Part shown: positions 8,811-18,456 of the stretch, in pieces
Numbering within the stretch: position 1 is the stretch's first letter
How the letters are laid out: each line of letters starts with the position of its first letter
Assembly (NCBI GenBank): GCA_015485155.1
Contig: WFUF01000005.1
Coordinates: forward strand, 62,001 to 126,000
Origin: Robiginitomaculum sp.
GTDB lineage: Bacteria; Pseudomonadota; Alphaproteobacteria; Caulobacterales; Maricaulaceae
Direction: 5' to 3'
DNA length: 64,000 nucleotides
Translations under genes and position numbers: made by a program
Notes under the pieces: generated by a model
Databases searched by the model: none
What the model saw: only the letters and a program-made list of their open reading frames with translations
Told to the model about the DNA's origin: nothing

Positions 8811-9665
8811 ATGTTATTATTGTTAACCCTGTTGCTAAACATTACGGAAGCTGGGGCCGCGCAAGAACAAACGATAGACACAATTTGCCAAGAAGGCTTT
8901 GAGGCACAACAACCAGAAAAGCGCAAAGAACTGTTACTTAAATGTGCTGAGAAAAGCGCAAACCCCAATATTAAATCTTTAGCCTATATAAATCTTGGAA
9001 CACTGGCATACCTACAACAAAACATTACTGAAGCTGCCAGATTTTATGATTTATCCGAACAAGAGGGAAAGAGCATCTCCTCTGATCCATTTTTCCATGC
9101 CTATCGCAGTTCAGTAAACAGCCATCTTGGCCGCCATGATCAGGCCGTTGCCGATGCGCAAAAAGTCTTAGATTATATTGCGCAAAACCCAAATACGCCT
9201 CCGGCCATGCAGACCCAGTTATTTGAACAGATCATTGTTCCATTACATGTGACCGGTACGACCTTGTTGGAAAATCAGGCAATAAAACAATTCCTTGCCT
9301 TGCCGGTCACTGACTGGATAGATGCCTTAAACAGGGCCAGCGTATTAATCGAAACCAAACGCTATCAACAGGCCGGGCCGTTAGTGGAACAGGCTTATCA
9401 GGCAAAGCCAAATCATCCGGCTATCCTGAATGCAAAGTGTTACTTAAATGCGCTAAATGATCGAGCTGCCCAAGGCGTACCATATTGTGAACAAGCCCTG
9501 CAAATTGCCCCTAATACAGCACCAATCCTGCATAGCTATGCTTTTGCACTGGCAAAAAATGGACAATGCCAGCAAAGCAGGCAGGCATTAAGCCAGGCAC
9601 AAAGAATTGAGCCCTCCGTAGCAACCTACCAAGAAAAGATACCATGTGAGCAAGCGGCAAAATAG
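8811..9665 (+). CDS. Secreted tetratricopeptide-repeat protein of unknown function
   Basis: The 284-residue protein begins with a hydrophobic signal sequence (MLLLLTLLLNITEAGAA), so it is likely periplasmic. Several helical pairs of TPR character follow, for example SLAYINLGTLAYLQQNITEA near residue 45 and a last repeat near HSYAFALAKNGQCQQSRQAL. Such proteins usually hold protein-protein contacts, and no partner can be named. TATAAT at 8792-8797 is a good -10 box that would give a leader of only a few bases before the ATG at 8811. The gene sits between pyk and fhs on the same strand with its own promoter. Confidence 0.7.
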   Translation: MLLLLTLLLNITEAGAAQEQTIDTICQEGFEAQQPEKRKELLLKCAEKSANPNIKSLAYINLGTLAYLQQNITEAARFYDLSEQEGKSISSDPFFHAYRSSVNSHLGRHDQAVADAQKVLDYIAQNPNTPPAMQTQLFEQIIVPLHVTGTTLLENQAIKQFLALPVTDWIDALNRASVLIETKRYQQAGPLVEQAYQAKPNHPAILNAKCYLNALNDRAAQGVPYCEQALQIAPNTAPILHSYAFALAKNGQCQQSRQALSQAQRIEPSVATYQEKIPCEQAAK

Positions 9666-9761
9666 CCTGTTTGCTCCCGTGACAAATTTTCCCGCGACAA
9701 TGAATGTTTTTTGCGCTTAAAAGGAGCCCAAACAAATATATCGTCATCAGGAAAACAGATC

Positions 9762-11441
9762 ATGAGCCACAGCAAATCTGATATTGAGATTGCCCGCGCT
9801 GCAAATATGCAGCCCATCACCGATATTGCCGCAAAACTTGATATTCCACCCCACGCCTTGACCCCTTATGGCAATGACAAGGCCAAAATCTCCTTGCCGT
9901 GGATTGCCGAACAGGAACAGCTCCCGGACGGAAAATTAATTCTGGTAACCGCCATTTCCCCCACAGCCGCCGGAGAAGGCAAAACCACCACCTTGATCGG
10001 TCTTGGTGATGGCTTAAACCGTATCGGCAAAAAGACCATGATGTGCCTGCGCGAACCGTCACTTGGCCCCTGTTTTGGCATGAAAGGCGGTGCTGCTGGC
10101 GGCGGCTATGCACAAGTGGTTCCGATGGAAGAAATAAACCTGCACTTTACTGGTGACTTCCATGCCATTGGCGCGGCAAATAATCTGTTAGCGGCAATGA
10201 TCGACAATCATGTATATTGGGGCAATGAACTTGATATTGACAGCCGCAAAATAAGCTGGCGGCGCGGGCTGGATATGAATGACCGTAGTTTGCGCGAAGT
10301 GGTGACGTCATTAGGTTCGCCGGTAAATGGTTATCCGCGCCAGGGCGGTTTTGATATTACGGTGGCTTCCGAAGTAATGGCGGTTTTTTGTCTGGCCGAC
10401 AGCCTGTCAGACTTGCAGGGCCGTCTGGGAGAAATGGTGGTGGCCGAAACCCGAAGCGGCAATCTGCTACGGGCCAAAGACATAAAAGCCGACGGGCCAA
10501 TGACCGTTTTGCTAAAAGATGCCCTGGCACCTAATCTGGTACAAACCCTGGAAAACAATCCGGTATTGATCCACGGCGGCCCCTTCGCCAATATTGCCCA
10601 TGGTTGCAATTCAGCCATCGCCACCAAAACTGCGTTAAAACTGGCTGATTATGTAGTAACCGAGGCCGGGTTTGGCGCTGATCTGGGCGCAGAAAAATTC
10701 CTTGATATAAAATGCCGCAAAGCCGGACTTAAACCTGATGCAGTAGTGCTGGTGGCTACGATCAAAGCGTTAAAAATGCACGGCGGTGTAGACAAGAACC
10801 ACCTTAAAACCCCGAACGCACAGGCGGTTCACAAGGGTTGCAGCAATTTACAGCGTCACCTGGAGAACATCCGTAAATTCGGCTTGCCGATCATTGTGGC
10901 AATAAATCGTTTTAGCGCCGATACCGACGAGGAATTACAAGCGCTAAAGGAGTTTTGTCATGAGCATGGTGTTGATGCCATTGAAGCCAATCACTGGGCA
11001 CAAGGCGGGGCTGGAGCCGAGGAACTGGCACAAAAAACCGTGGAACTGATCGAAAGAGACCAGGCAAATTACCAACCGCTTTATCAAGATGAAATCAGCC
11101 TGCCGACAAAAATAGAAACTATCGCCAAAGAAATTTACCGGGCAGGATCAGTTTCCATGGACGCCAGAACCAAAAAACAATTAGACAGTTGGCAAGATGC
11201 AGGCTTTGGCTCCCTGCCGGTGTGCATCGCCAAAACCCAGTATTCATTTTCAACTGATCCCGGACGCTTTGGCGCTCCCGATGATCATGATCTAACAGTG
11301 CGTGAAGTGCGGCTTTGTGCAGGGGCCGGGTTTGTTGTCGCAATTTGCGGCGCAGTTATGACCATGCCCGGCCTGCCCCGTGTGCCTGCTGCTGAGAGCA
11401 TACACATAAATGAGCAGGGTCTTGTAGAAGGCTTGTTTTAA
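9762..11441 (+). CDS. fhs: Formate--tetrahydrofolate ligase
   Basis: This cytoplasmic enzyme joins formate to tetrahydrofolate using ATP, giving 10-formyl-tetrahydrofolate for purines or for C1 assimilation (called ftfL in methylotrophs). The length, 559 residues, is standard. The nucleotide loop reads [14 protein letters not shown] near residue 67, and the family blocks [18 protein letters not shown] and [15 protein letters not shown] are intact. A TTG-started extension from 9711 exists, but the ATG at 9762 has AGGA upstream and gives the normal N-terminus. In an organism with sulfur oxidation genes it would fit growth on methylated sulfur compounds, though that link is only inference. Confidence 0.96.
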   Translation: MSHSKSDIEIARAANMQPITDIAAKLDIPPHALTPYGNDKAKISLPWIAEQEQLPDGKLILVTAISPTAAGEGKTTTLIGLGDGLNRIGKKTMMCLREPSLGPCFGMKGGAAGGGYAQVVPMEEINLHFTGDFHAIGAANNLLAAMIDNHVYWGNELDIDSRKISWRRGLDMNDRSLREVVTSLGSPVNGYPRQGGFDITVASEVMAVFCLADSLSDLQGRLGEMVVAETRSGNLLRAKDIKADGPMTVLLKDALAPNLVQTLENNPVLIHGGPFANIAHGCNSAIATKTALKLADYVVTEAGFGADLGAEKFLDIKCRKAGLKPDAVVLVATIKALKMHGGVDKNHLKTPNAQAVHKGCSNLQRHLENIRKFGLPIIVAINRFSADTDEELQALKEFCHEHGVDAIEANHWAQGGAGAEELAQKTVELIERDQANYQPLYQDEISLPTKIETIAKEIYRAGSVSMDARTKKQLDSWQDAGFGSLPVCIAKTQYSFSTDPGRFGAPDDHDLTVREVRLCAGAGFVVAICGAVMTMPGLPRVPAAESIHINEQGLVEGLF

Positions 11442-11520
11442 GGCAAATCACTTTTGTTAAGAAACTTGCGGCAAACTCTGCAATGGGCTACAAGCGCGAA
11501 ACCTGATGGAAAAGCCGCCC

Positions 11521-12477
11521 ATGTCAACTACAAGCTATGTGTTTGCAAAACCGCATTTACTGGGCATAGCCGGACTTAATTTTCCCGAAGCAGTGTCGCT
11601 GCTTGATCGGGCTGAAGGCTATGTGGAACAAAGCCGCCAGACTGACAAAACCTCAAACAAATTGCATGGCCTGACCCAGATCAACCTGTTTTTTGAGCCA
11701 TCCACCCGCACCCAGTCCTCATTTGAGATTGCAGGAAAACGTCTGGGCATGGATGTTGTCAATATGGCTGTGCAGTCTTCATCCGTATCCAAGGGCGAAA
11801 CCCTGATTGATACGGCTATGACCTTAAATGCCATGCGTCCGGACTTGCTGGTAGTTCGTCATGGCGCATCAGGAGCTGCCGAACTGCTCAGCCAAAAGGT
11901 CGATTGCGCAGTAATTAACGCCGGAGACGGACAGCACGAGCACCCGACACAAGCCCTGCTCGATGCCTTGTCCATTCGCCGGGCTTTAGGCTCGCTTGCC
12001 GGGCTTCGCATTGCCATTTGCGGCGATATTGCCCATTCAAGAGTGGCCAGATCAAATGTGATCCTGTTAAACCTGCTCGGTGCCGAAGTGCGGCTTTGCG
12101 GCCCGCCAACCCTATTACCTTCTGATGCCGATCGCTGGGGCGCCGAAGTGTTTCACAATATGGATGATGCCTTAAATGCCTGCGATGTGGTAATGATGCT
12201 GCGCCTGCAAACGGAACGCATGAACAGCGCCTTTATTCCATCTTCGCGCGAGTATTTCAGGTTTTACGGTCTGGACAGAACCCGCCTTGGCAAAGCCGCA
12301 AAAGGCGCTCTGGTAATGCATCCGGGGCCGATGAATCGCGGCGTGGAAATTGACAGCGACATTGCAGATGATCCCAAAATAAGCCTGATCACCGCACAGG
12401 TGGAAATGGGCGTTGCCGTACGCATGGCTGTGCTTGATATGCTGGCCGAAGCTAAAAATAAGGATACTCATGAGTGA
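11521..12477 (+). CDS. pyrB: Aspartate carbamoyltransferase catalytic subunit
   Basis: This enzyme makes N-carbamoyl-aspartate from carbamoyl phosphate and aspartate, the committed step of pyrimidine synthesis. The 318-residue protein has the carbamoyl-phosphate motif [13 protein letters not shown] near residue 58, the segment [17 protein letters not shown] and the C-terminal [11 protein letters not shown]. An in-frame ATG at 11506 gives five more residues (MEKPP); neither start has a strong ribosome site. The ATG at 11521 has GGA ten bases upstream. The last codons overlap the dihydroorotase-like gene by eight bases. This PyrB type usually assembles with a dihydroorotase-like partner rather than PyrI, which fits the next gene. 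Confidence 0.95.
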   Translation: MSTTSYVFAKPHLLGIAGLNFPEAVSLLDRAEGYVEQSRQTDKTSNKLHGLTQINLFFEPSTRTQSSFEIAGKRLGMDVVNMAVQSSSVSKGETLIDTAMTLNAMRPDLLVVRHGASGAAELLSQKVDCAVINAGDGQHEHPTQALLDALSIRRALGSLAGLRIAICGDIAHSRVARSNVILLNLLGAEVRLCGPPTLLPSDADRWGAEVFHNMDDALNACDVVMMLRLQTERMNSAFIPSSREYFRFYGLDRTRLGKAAKGALVMHPGPMNRGVEIDSDIADDPKISLITAQVEMGVAVRMAVLDMLAEAKNKDTHE

Positions 12478-13771
12478 TATGCGCCCGATCTGTATTCAAA
12501 ATGCCCAAATGGTTGATCCGGCCAGCGCTCGTGACGAAATTTGTGATGTCTGGCTAAAGGATGGACTTATTGCAGCAATAGGCAATGATCTGGAGCCCTG
12601 TTCTGATACTTTGTGCGTTGATGCCGGCAATCTGGTGCTGGCTCCAGGGTTGATTGACCTGAAAGTAAAAACCGGCGAACCGGGCTCTGAACATCGCGAA
12701 GATCTTAAAAGTGCATCCATGGCCGCCGCCGCAGGCGGTGTTACCACAATGGTCATTGCCCCCGATACCGATCCGGTTATTGACGATGCTGCTCTGGTTG
12801 AATTTATCGCCCGCTCATCGCGCACAAAATCCATAGTAAATGTATTGCCTGCCGGAGCCTTGACTAAAGAGCTGCTTGGCGAACAAATAGCCGAAATTGG
12901 CCTTATGGCTGAAGCCGGAGCCGTCTTGTTTTCAAATGGTGATCAGGCAATTGCCAGCGCTGCTGTCATGCGCAAGGCTTTGGCCTATTCTGGTGCTTTT
13001 AATGCTCTGGTAAGTTGCCGCCCGGAAGATCCAACTCTGGCCGCCAATGGTGTAATGCACGCTGGAGAACTATCCTCACGCATGGGGCTTGGCGGCATAC
13101 CAATTGCTGCTGAAACTATCCATATTGCTCGCGATATTGCACTGGCTGAACTGACGGGTGGCAGATTACTAATTGAACAAATATCCTCTGCTGCCGGCGT
13201 CGATATGGTGCGCGAAGCCAAGGCAAAAGGACTGGACGTATCAGCCAGTGTCTCAGTACACCATTTGTGCCTGAATGAGCTGGATGTCGGCGGATATCGC
13301 ACCTTTGCCCGCCTGTCGCCACCTTTGCGCTCTGAAAAAGACCGGCTTGGATTGATTGCCGGTGTGCTTGACGGAAGCATTGACGTGATCGTTTCAGGGC
13401 ACGACCCGCGCCCTGCAGAAGAAAAACGTCTGCCCTTTGCTGAAAGTTCCGCCGGAGCCTGTGGTCTGGAAACCCTGCTTAGCGGTGCCTTGTCACTGGT
13501 GCATAATGCCAATGGCGACCTTATCACTGCCTTGCGCCCTCTAACCAGTGCTCCGGCAGAATTACTTGGAATTAACGCCGGAAATATTGCCATTGGCGCG
13601 CCTGCAGATCTGATATTGATTGACCTGGACAAGCCATGGATTTGCGATGCGGACAAACTTCTGTCAAAGTCAAAAAACACCCCGTTTGACGGGCAAAGAA
13701 TGCAAAGCCGCGCGGTGGCCACCTTGGTCAGGGGCCGGATTGTTTATGATGCAAACTCACTGTTTGCTTAA
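12470..13771 (+). CDS. Dihydroorotase homologue lacking metal ligands (PyrX/PyrC'-type)
   Basis: This 433-residue amidohydrolase-fold protein lies in the pyrB operon. In an active dihydroorotase the segment after GLID reads D-x-H-x-H-x-R and holds the zinc. Here D63 is followed by LKVKTGEPG, so both histidines are lysines at about positions 65 and 67. The late ATDHAPH-type active-site block is replaced by [15 protein letters not shown]. From family knowledge such proteins are inactive partners that stabilise aspartate carbamoyltransferase, and pyrimidine synthesis needs another, active PyrC encoded elsewhere. The start at 12470 has AAGGA upstream and overlaps the pyrB stop. Many databases would simply label it dihydroorotase. 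Confidence 0.88.
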   Translation: MSDMRPICIQNAQMVDPASARDEICDVWLKDGLIAAIGNDLEPCSDTLCVDAGNLVLAPGLIDLKVKTGEPGSEHREDLKSASMAAAAGGVTTMVIAPDTDPVIDDAALVEFIARSSRTKSIVNVLPAGALTKELLGEQIAEIGLMAEAGAVLFSNGDQAIASAAVMRKALAYSGAFNALVSCRPEDPTLAANGVMHAGELSSRMGLGGIPIAAETIHIARDIALAELTGGRLLIEQISSAAGVDMVREAKAKGLDVSASVSVHHLCLNELDVGGYRTFARLSPPLRSEKDRLGLIAGVLDGSIDVIVSGHDPRPAEEKRLPFAESSAGACGLETLLSGALSLVHNANGDLITALRPLTSAPAELLGINAGNIAIGAPADLILIDLDKPWICDADKLLSKSKNTPFDGQRMQSRAVATLVRGRIVYDANSLFA

Positions 13772-13780
13772 GGAATAGAT

Positions 13781-14386
13781 ATGATAACGGAATGGTTTGT
13801 CGCAATAATTGCCGGATATTTTCTAGGATCAATTCCCTTTGGTGTCCTGCTTGGCAAAATATTTGGCCTTGGCGATATCCGCAAAATCGGATCGGGCAAT
13901 ATCGGGGCTACCAATATGCTGCGCACTGGACGCAAGGATATTGCTTTGGCCACATTGGTGCTTGATGCAGGCAAGGCCGCTTTGGCCTATTGGCTGGCAG
14001 CACAGGTGTTTCCAAGCCCAATACCATTAACCGCAATGTTTGCAGCCGTCGGCGCATTGATCGGTCATTGTTATCCGGTTTGGCTTGGCTTTCGTGGGGG
14101 TAAGGGTGTGGCTACGTTTTTTGGTGGAATATTTATTGCCTACTGGCCGCTTGGGCTGATTGTCGGAGTGATTTGGCTGATTGTGGCATTTTCCTTGCGC
14201 ATTTCCTCCCTTGCAGCCCTGATTGCTGTTAACAGTGCCCCGGTACTGGCCATGTCCGTTGGCCGTCCTGATCTTGCTGTATTCTTTGGGCTTATGGCCC
14301 TGATTATATCTGTTCGCCATATTGATAATATCCGTCGGCTGATGGCTGGAACTGAACCAAGGTTTGGCTCCCGGAACAAAAAATGA
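13781..14386 (+). CDS. plsY: Glycerol-3-phosphate acyltransferase, acyl-phosphate type
   Basis: This integral membrane enzyme moves the acyl chain from acyl-phosphate to glycerol-3-phosphate, the first step of phospholipid synthesis. The 201-residue protein shows about five transmembrane helices and the three PlsY cytoplasmic motifs: GSIPFGVLLGK near residue 17, GSGNIGATNMLRTGR near 37 and WLGFRGGKGVATFFGG near 104. Its start has AAGGA upstream, nine bases after the pyrC-like gene, and its stop overlaps dprA by four bases, so all lie in one operon. The gene order is common in Alphaproteobacteria. Confidence 0.96.
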   Translation: MITEWFVAIIAGYFLGSIPFGVLLGKIFGLGDIRKIGSGNIGATNMLRTGRKDIALATLVLDAGKAALAYWLAAQVFPSPIPLTAMFAAVGALIGHCYPVWLGFRGGKGVATFFGGIFIAYWPLGLIVGVIWLIVAFSLRISSLAALIAVNSAPVLAMSVGRPDLAVFFGLMALIISVRHIDNIRRLMAGTEPRFGSRNKK

Positions 14387-15504
14387 ATCCAGAACAGACA
14401 CTGGATCATACAGAGCTTCGCAACTGGCTGCGCCTCAGCCGCACCACAGGGGTAGGCCCCGTCACATTTTACAATCTGATCGCCCGTTTTGGCTCAGCAC
14501 AAAATGCGCTGGCGGAAATTCCCCGTCTGGCCCGGCGCGGTGGCCGCATCAAGGCACTTAACATACCTGATATTGAACAGATTGATGCCGAGCTGGAGGC
14601 GCTGGATCAAATATCAGGGCGCATTCTGCCCGCATGCGATCCGGATTTTCCATCCCTGCTGGGCCGAATTGACCCGCCGCCGCCGGTGATTTCCGTAATT
14701 GGACAAATATCCTGCCTGCAAAAACCGGCAATTGCGATTGTTGGCTCCAGAAATGCCTCAGCAATTGGTATGCGTTTTGCCAAAGACATGGCCCATGATC
14801 TTGGCAAAGCAGGAATGATTGTGGTTTCAGGGCTGGCCCGTGGTATTGACGGGGCCGCTCACAGTGGAGCCCTGTCAACGGGCACCATAGCCGTGGTTGC
14901 GGGCGGGGTGGATCATGTATATCCGCACCAACATGCCCAATTGCGGCAAATGATACTAAAAGATGGTGCGATTCTTTCTGAGCGCAGGCTGGGCCATAAG
15001 GCCACTGCCCGGGATTTTCCCAGACGCAACCGAATTATTTCCGGGCTTGGTTTCGGTACTATTGTGATTGAAGCTGCAAAACGCTCAGGCTCATTGATTA
15101 CCGCGCGCTATGCTCTTGAGCAAAACCGCGAAGTATTTGCTGCTCCCGGATCGCCACTGGACCCCAGAGCCAGCGGTGGCAATGCACTCATCAAGCAAGG
15201 AGCAACACTGATTGAAAATGCCGAAGACGTGATCAAGGCGTTTCAGCAAACTCCGCAATCTCATTTTACCGAAGACCTGCCGCAATATGAAAGTCAGGAT
15301 ATTGAATATGATGAACAGCAAATTGATGCGGCAAGAGAGAAAATATTACAATTACTGTCGCCTACCCCCATATGCCGCGATGAACTGGTGCGGGCCAGTG
15401 GCTATTCGGTAGCCACATGTTCTGCGGCGCTTGTTGAGCTTGAGCTGGCAGGCCTTGCAAACTGTCAGCCCGGAGGAATGATCATCAAGGCCGGGTTTGA
15501 ATAA
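14383..15504 (+). CDS. dprA: DNA-processing protein DprA
   Basis: This cytoplasmic protein protects incoming single-stranded DNA and loads RecA during transformation. The 373-residue protein has an N-terminal helix-hairpin-type region (TTGVGPVTFYNLIARFG), the Rossmann-like DprA core with VGSRNASAIGMRFAKDM and VVSGLARGIDGAAHSGAL, and RDFPRRNRIISGLG. It ends in a winged-helix domain (ILQLLSPTPICRDELVRASG). It begins at an ATGA overlap with plsY. Other competence genes are not in the window, and dprA is widespread in non-competent alphaproteobacteria. Confidence 0.95.
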   Translation: MNPEQTLDHTELRNWLRLSRTTGVGPVTFYNLIARFGSAQNALAEIPRLARRGGRIKALNIPDIEQIDAELEALDQISGRILPACDPDFPSLLGRIDPPPPVISVIGQISCLQKPAIAIVGSRNASAIGMRFAKDMAHDLGKAGMIVVSGLARGIDGAAHSGALSTGTIAVVAGGVDHVYPHQHAQLRQMILKDGAILSERRLGHKATARDFPRRNRIISGLGFGTIVIEAAKRSGSLITARYALEQNREVFAAPGSPLDPRASGGNALIKQGATLIENAEDVIKAFQQTPQSHFTEDLPQYESQDIEYDEQQIDAAREKILQLLSPTPICRDELVRASGYSVATCSAALVELELAGLANCQPGGMIIKAGFE

Positions 15505-15516
15505 TACGCTGTTTGC

Positions 15517-15732
15517 TTATGAATTGGTTTTGGCTTTTTGGGCAAAGCTTGTTGCCAATTCCATCATGTTTCCAATTTCCGACAGGCCAGACTTATTGGC
15601 CATGATCGCCAATTGCGGCAAAATTTCTGCAAGATATTCAGCAGCATCCCTGGAGGTAACAATAGGCATTGATGAACTAATATCTGATTCAGCTTCATCT
15701 GATTCCGTTTTGGTATCAACTTGCTTTTGCAT
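15517..15732 (-). CDS. Small acidic protein of unknown function between dprA and topA
   Basis: A 71-residue product starts MQKQVDTKTESDEAESD and has an acidic, flexible N-terminus. A predicted helical C-terminal part follows (AAEYLAEILPQLAIMANKSG, then EIGNMMELATSFAQKAK). The frame stays open further upstream on the minus strand, but a GGAG Shine-Dalgarno at 15740-15743 sits correctly for the ATG at 15732. The frame is antisense to the flow of its neighbours and convergent with dprA, with only 12 bases between the stops. The amphipathic pattern and good ribosome site support a real gene, possibly with a partner protein. I do not recognise a family. Confidence 0.65.
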   Translation of the reverse strand: MQKQVDTKTESDEAESDISSSMPIVTSRDAAEYLAEILPQLAIMANKSGLSEIGNMMELATSFAQKAKTNS

Positions 15733-15882
15733 TATACACTCCATTTTAGCGAATTCTAGCAAAAATACTCTTTTAACGGGTTTTTTCATAAATGCAAGAT
15801 AGTTTTCATTGACAAACAGGTATATGCGCTTGCAGTTTCGCGCGCCTGCCGAGATGGGCATGGTGCAGTACAGGAAAATCAC

Positions 15883-18453
15883 ATGAAGCTTGTTGTCGTT
15901 GAGTCCCCTGCCAAGGCAAAGACCATCAACAAATATCTGGGCAAGGATTATTATGTTCTGGCCAGTTTCGGCCATGTCCGGGATTTACCGGCCAAAGACG
16001 GTTCAGTGCGCCCTGATGATGATTTTGCAATGAGCTGGGAAATCGGCTCTCGATCCACCAAGCACTTAAAAGCCATTGCCGATGCTACTAAGGACGCATC
16101 GGAATTAATTCTTGCCACTGACCCGGATCGCGAAGGTGAAGCAATTTCATGGCACTTGATCGAGGCACTTAAAAAACGCCGGGCCTTGAAAAAGGATACT
16201 CCTGTCCGCCGGGTGGTTTTTAATGCAATTACCAAGAGCGCCATTTTAGAGGCCATGCAAAGCCCTCGCGATATTGATATGGAACTGGTGGAAGCCTATC
16301 TGGCACGCCGGGCTTTGGATTATCTGGTTGGCTTTACCCTGTCGCCGGTTCTGTGGCGAAAATTACCGGGATCGCGCTCCGCAGGACGGGTGCAATCAGT
16401 GGCTTTGCGTCTGATATGCAGCCGTGAACTGGAGATCGAAAAATTCATCTCCGAAGAATACTGGTCAATACAGGCACAAGCCAATGTTGGCGATCATCCA
16501 CCTTTTGAAACCAAGCTGGTTGCACTAAATGGCAAAAAGCTGACAAAAATGTCCTTGAGCAGCAAAGCCATGGCAGAGGCTGCCAGCAAAGATGTGCAAA
16601 GCGGTGATTTTGTTGTTAAAAACGTTGAGGCCAAGCCAGCAAAACGCCATCCATCACCGCCGTTTATCACCTCAACCCTACAGCAAGAAGCCTCCCGCAA
16701 GCTGGGATTTGGCGCCTCGCAAACCATGCGTGCTGCGCAGCGACTTTATGAGGGCATAAATATAGGTGGAGAAACCGTAGGTCTGATCACATATATGCGT
16801 ACAGACTCAGTGCAAATGTCCCCCGAAGGGGTAATGTCCGCCCGTGAGGCCATCACCAAAAAATTTGGTGATAAATACGTGCCTGAAAAACCTCGCAGCT
16901 ATCGCTCAAAGGCCAAAAATGCCCAGGAAGCTCACGAAGCCATTCGCCCCACTTCATTCTCCAGGCATCCGGACAGCTTGAATTTAAGCGGTGATGAAAA
17001 GCGACTATACCAGTTGATCTGGAACCGGGCGGTAGCCAGTCAAATGCAAAGTGCCTCTCAGGAACGAACCATTATTGAGCTCTCCAACCACAAGGCAGAT
17101 TTGCGGGCGGTGGGAACTGTTACCTTGTTTCCCGGCTTTCTGGCACTTTATCAAGAAGGCCGTGATGACGCCAAAAATGAGACCGACAACCAACTGCCCA
17201 AAGTCAAAACCGGTGAAAAAGCCAATATTTCCAACGTTGAAACCGAACAGCATTACACTCAGCCACCGCCACGCTTTACCGAAGCATCACTGGTAAAGGA
17301 AATGGAAAACCTTGGCATTGGCAGGCCCTCCACCTATGCCTCAATTTTGCAGGTTCTGCAGGATCGCGGCTATGTGGCACTGGAAAAGAAGCGCTTTATC
17401 CCTGATGATAAGGGCCGCATTGTTGTAGCATTCCTGGAAAACTTTTTTGCACGCTATGTGCAATATGACTTTACCGCTGATCTGGAACAGCAATTAGATG
17501 CGGTGGCCGAGGGTGATCTGAACTGGAAAAAACTGCTGGCTGATTTCTGGAGTGAGTTTTCCGCTGCAATTTCGGACATTGCTGATTTGCGCATTACCCA
17601 TGTGCTGGATGCGCTTGACGAAGCTCTGGAGCCGCATTTATTCCCTCGCGCCGAAGGTGATCCTGATCCGCGCAAATGCCCGTCCTGCGACAATGGCAGA
17701 CTCGGCCTGAAACTCAGCCGTTATGGTGCATTTATCGGATGTTCAAACTATCCGGAATGCAAATTTACCAAAAAAATGTCGAGCAATGGCGAAGACCCTC
17801 AGACGGTAACCCAAGACGAAAGTTTGGGTACTGATCCTGATAGCGGGTTGGAGGTTTTCTTGAAAAACGGACGTTTTGGCCCCTATGTGCAGTTGGGAGA
17901 GGACAAAAAGCCAAAACGCGGCAGTATTCCCAAATCATGGCTGCACGAGCAAATGGATCTGGAGCGCGCGCTAAAATTACTCAATCTGCCAAGAGAAGTA
18001 GGCCCCCATCCTGAGGACGGCAATATGATCACGGCGGCCATTGGTCGTTATGGGCCATATGTGCATCATGAAAAAACCTATGCCAGTCTGCCCTCGGTTG
18101 AAGACGTATTTGAAGTTGGATTAAACCGCGCCGTGGATTTACTGGCTGAAAAACGCTCCAAGCGCGGCGGGCGGGCCAGCGCCAAAGTCTTAAAAGAGCT
18201 GGGTGATCACCCTGACAGCGGCAAGCCTATGCAAGTGCTTGATGGACGCTATGGCCCATATATAAAACATGAAAAAACCAATGCCACCTTGCCTCGTGGT
18301 ACGGATCCGCAAAGTGTGACCGCTGAACAGGCCATTGAGTGGATTGCAGCAAAACTTGCCAAGACTAACAAGAAGAAACCAGCCAAAAAAAAGCCGGCAA
18401 AGAAAAAAGCCGCTACAAAAAAGAAAAAACCGGCGAAAATGAAAGCAGAATAA
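15883..18453 (+). CDS. topA: DNA topoisomerase I
   Basis: This type IA topoisomerase relaxes negative supercoils. The 856-residue protein starts with the Toprim domain (VVVESPAKAKTINKYLG; the DPDREGEAISWHLIEAL block near residue 85). It has the active-site segment LITYMRTDSVQMS with the nucleophile Tyr near residue 304. One Cys4 zinc ribbon (CPSCDNGRLG to CSNYPEC) follows near residue 605, then three repeats of the GRFGPYVQ/GRYGPYVHHEK type. The tail is very rich in Lys and Ala (from about residue 825), typical for alphaproteobacterial TopA. The rnr gene starts three bases after the stop. Confidence 0.97.
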   Translation: MKLVVVESPAKAKTINKYLGKDYYVLASFGHVRDLPAKDGSVRPDDDFAMSWEIGSRSTKHLKAIADATKDASELILATDPDREGEAISWHLIEALKKRRALKKDTPVRRVVFNAITKSAILEAMQSPRDIDMELVEAYLARRALDYLVGFTLSPVLWRKLPGSRSAGRVQSVALRLICSRELEIEKFISEEYWSIQAQANVGDHPPFETKLVALNGKKLTKMSLSSKAMAEAASKDVQSGDFVVKNVEAKPAKRHPSPPFITSTLQQEASRKLGFGASQTMRAAQRLYEGINIGGETVGLITYMRTDSVQMSPEGVMSAREAITKKFGDKYVPEKPRSYRSKAKNAQEAHEAIRPTSFSRHPDSLNLSGDEKRLYQLIWNRAVASQMQSASQERTIIELSNHKADLRAVGTVTLFPGFLALYQEGRDDAKNETDNQLPKVKTGEKANISNVETEQHYTQPPPRFTEASLVKEMENLGIGRPSTYASILQVLQDRGYVALEKKRFIPDDKGRIVVAFLENFFARYVQYDFTADLEQQLDAVAEGDLNWKKLLADFWSEFSAAISDIADLRITHVLDALDEALEPHLFPRAEGDPDPRKCPSCDNGRLGLKLSRYGAFIGCSNYPECKFTKKMSSNGEDPQTVTQDESLGTDPDSGLEVFLKNGRFGPYVQLGEDKKPKRGSIPKSWLHEQMDLERALKLLNLPREVGPHPEDGNMITAAIGRYGPYVHHEKTYASLPSVEDVFEVGLNRAVDLLAEKRSKRGGRASAKVLKELGDHPDSGKPMQVLDGRYGPYIKHEKTNATLPRGTDPQSVTAEQAIEWIAAKLAKTNKKKPAKKKPAKKKAATKKKKPAKMKAE

Positions 18454-18456
18454 CTA

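Noticed and set aside
12985-13722. A 245-codon open frame on the minus strand opposite the dihydroorotase-like gene.
   Set aside because: It is fully antisense to a well-supported gene, has no recognisable domain, and is Ser/Arg/Pro-rich as expected for a shadow frame.
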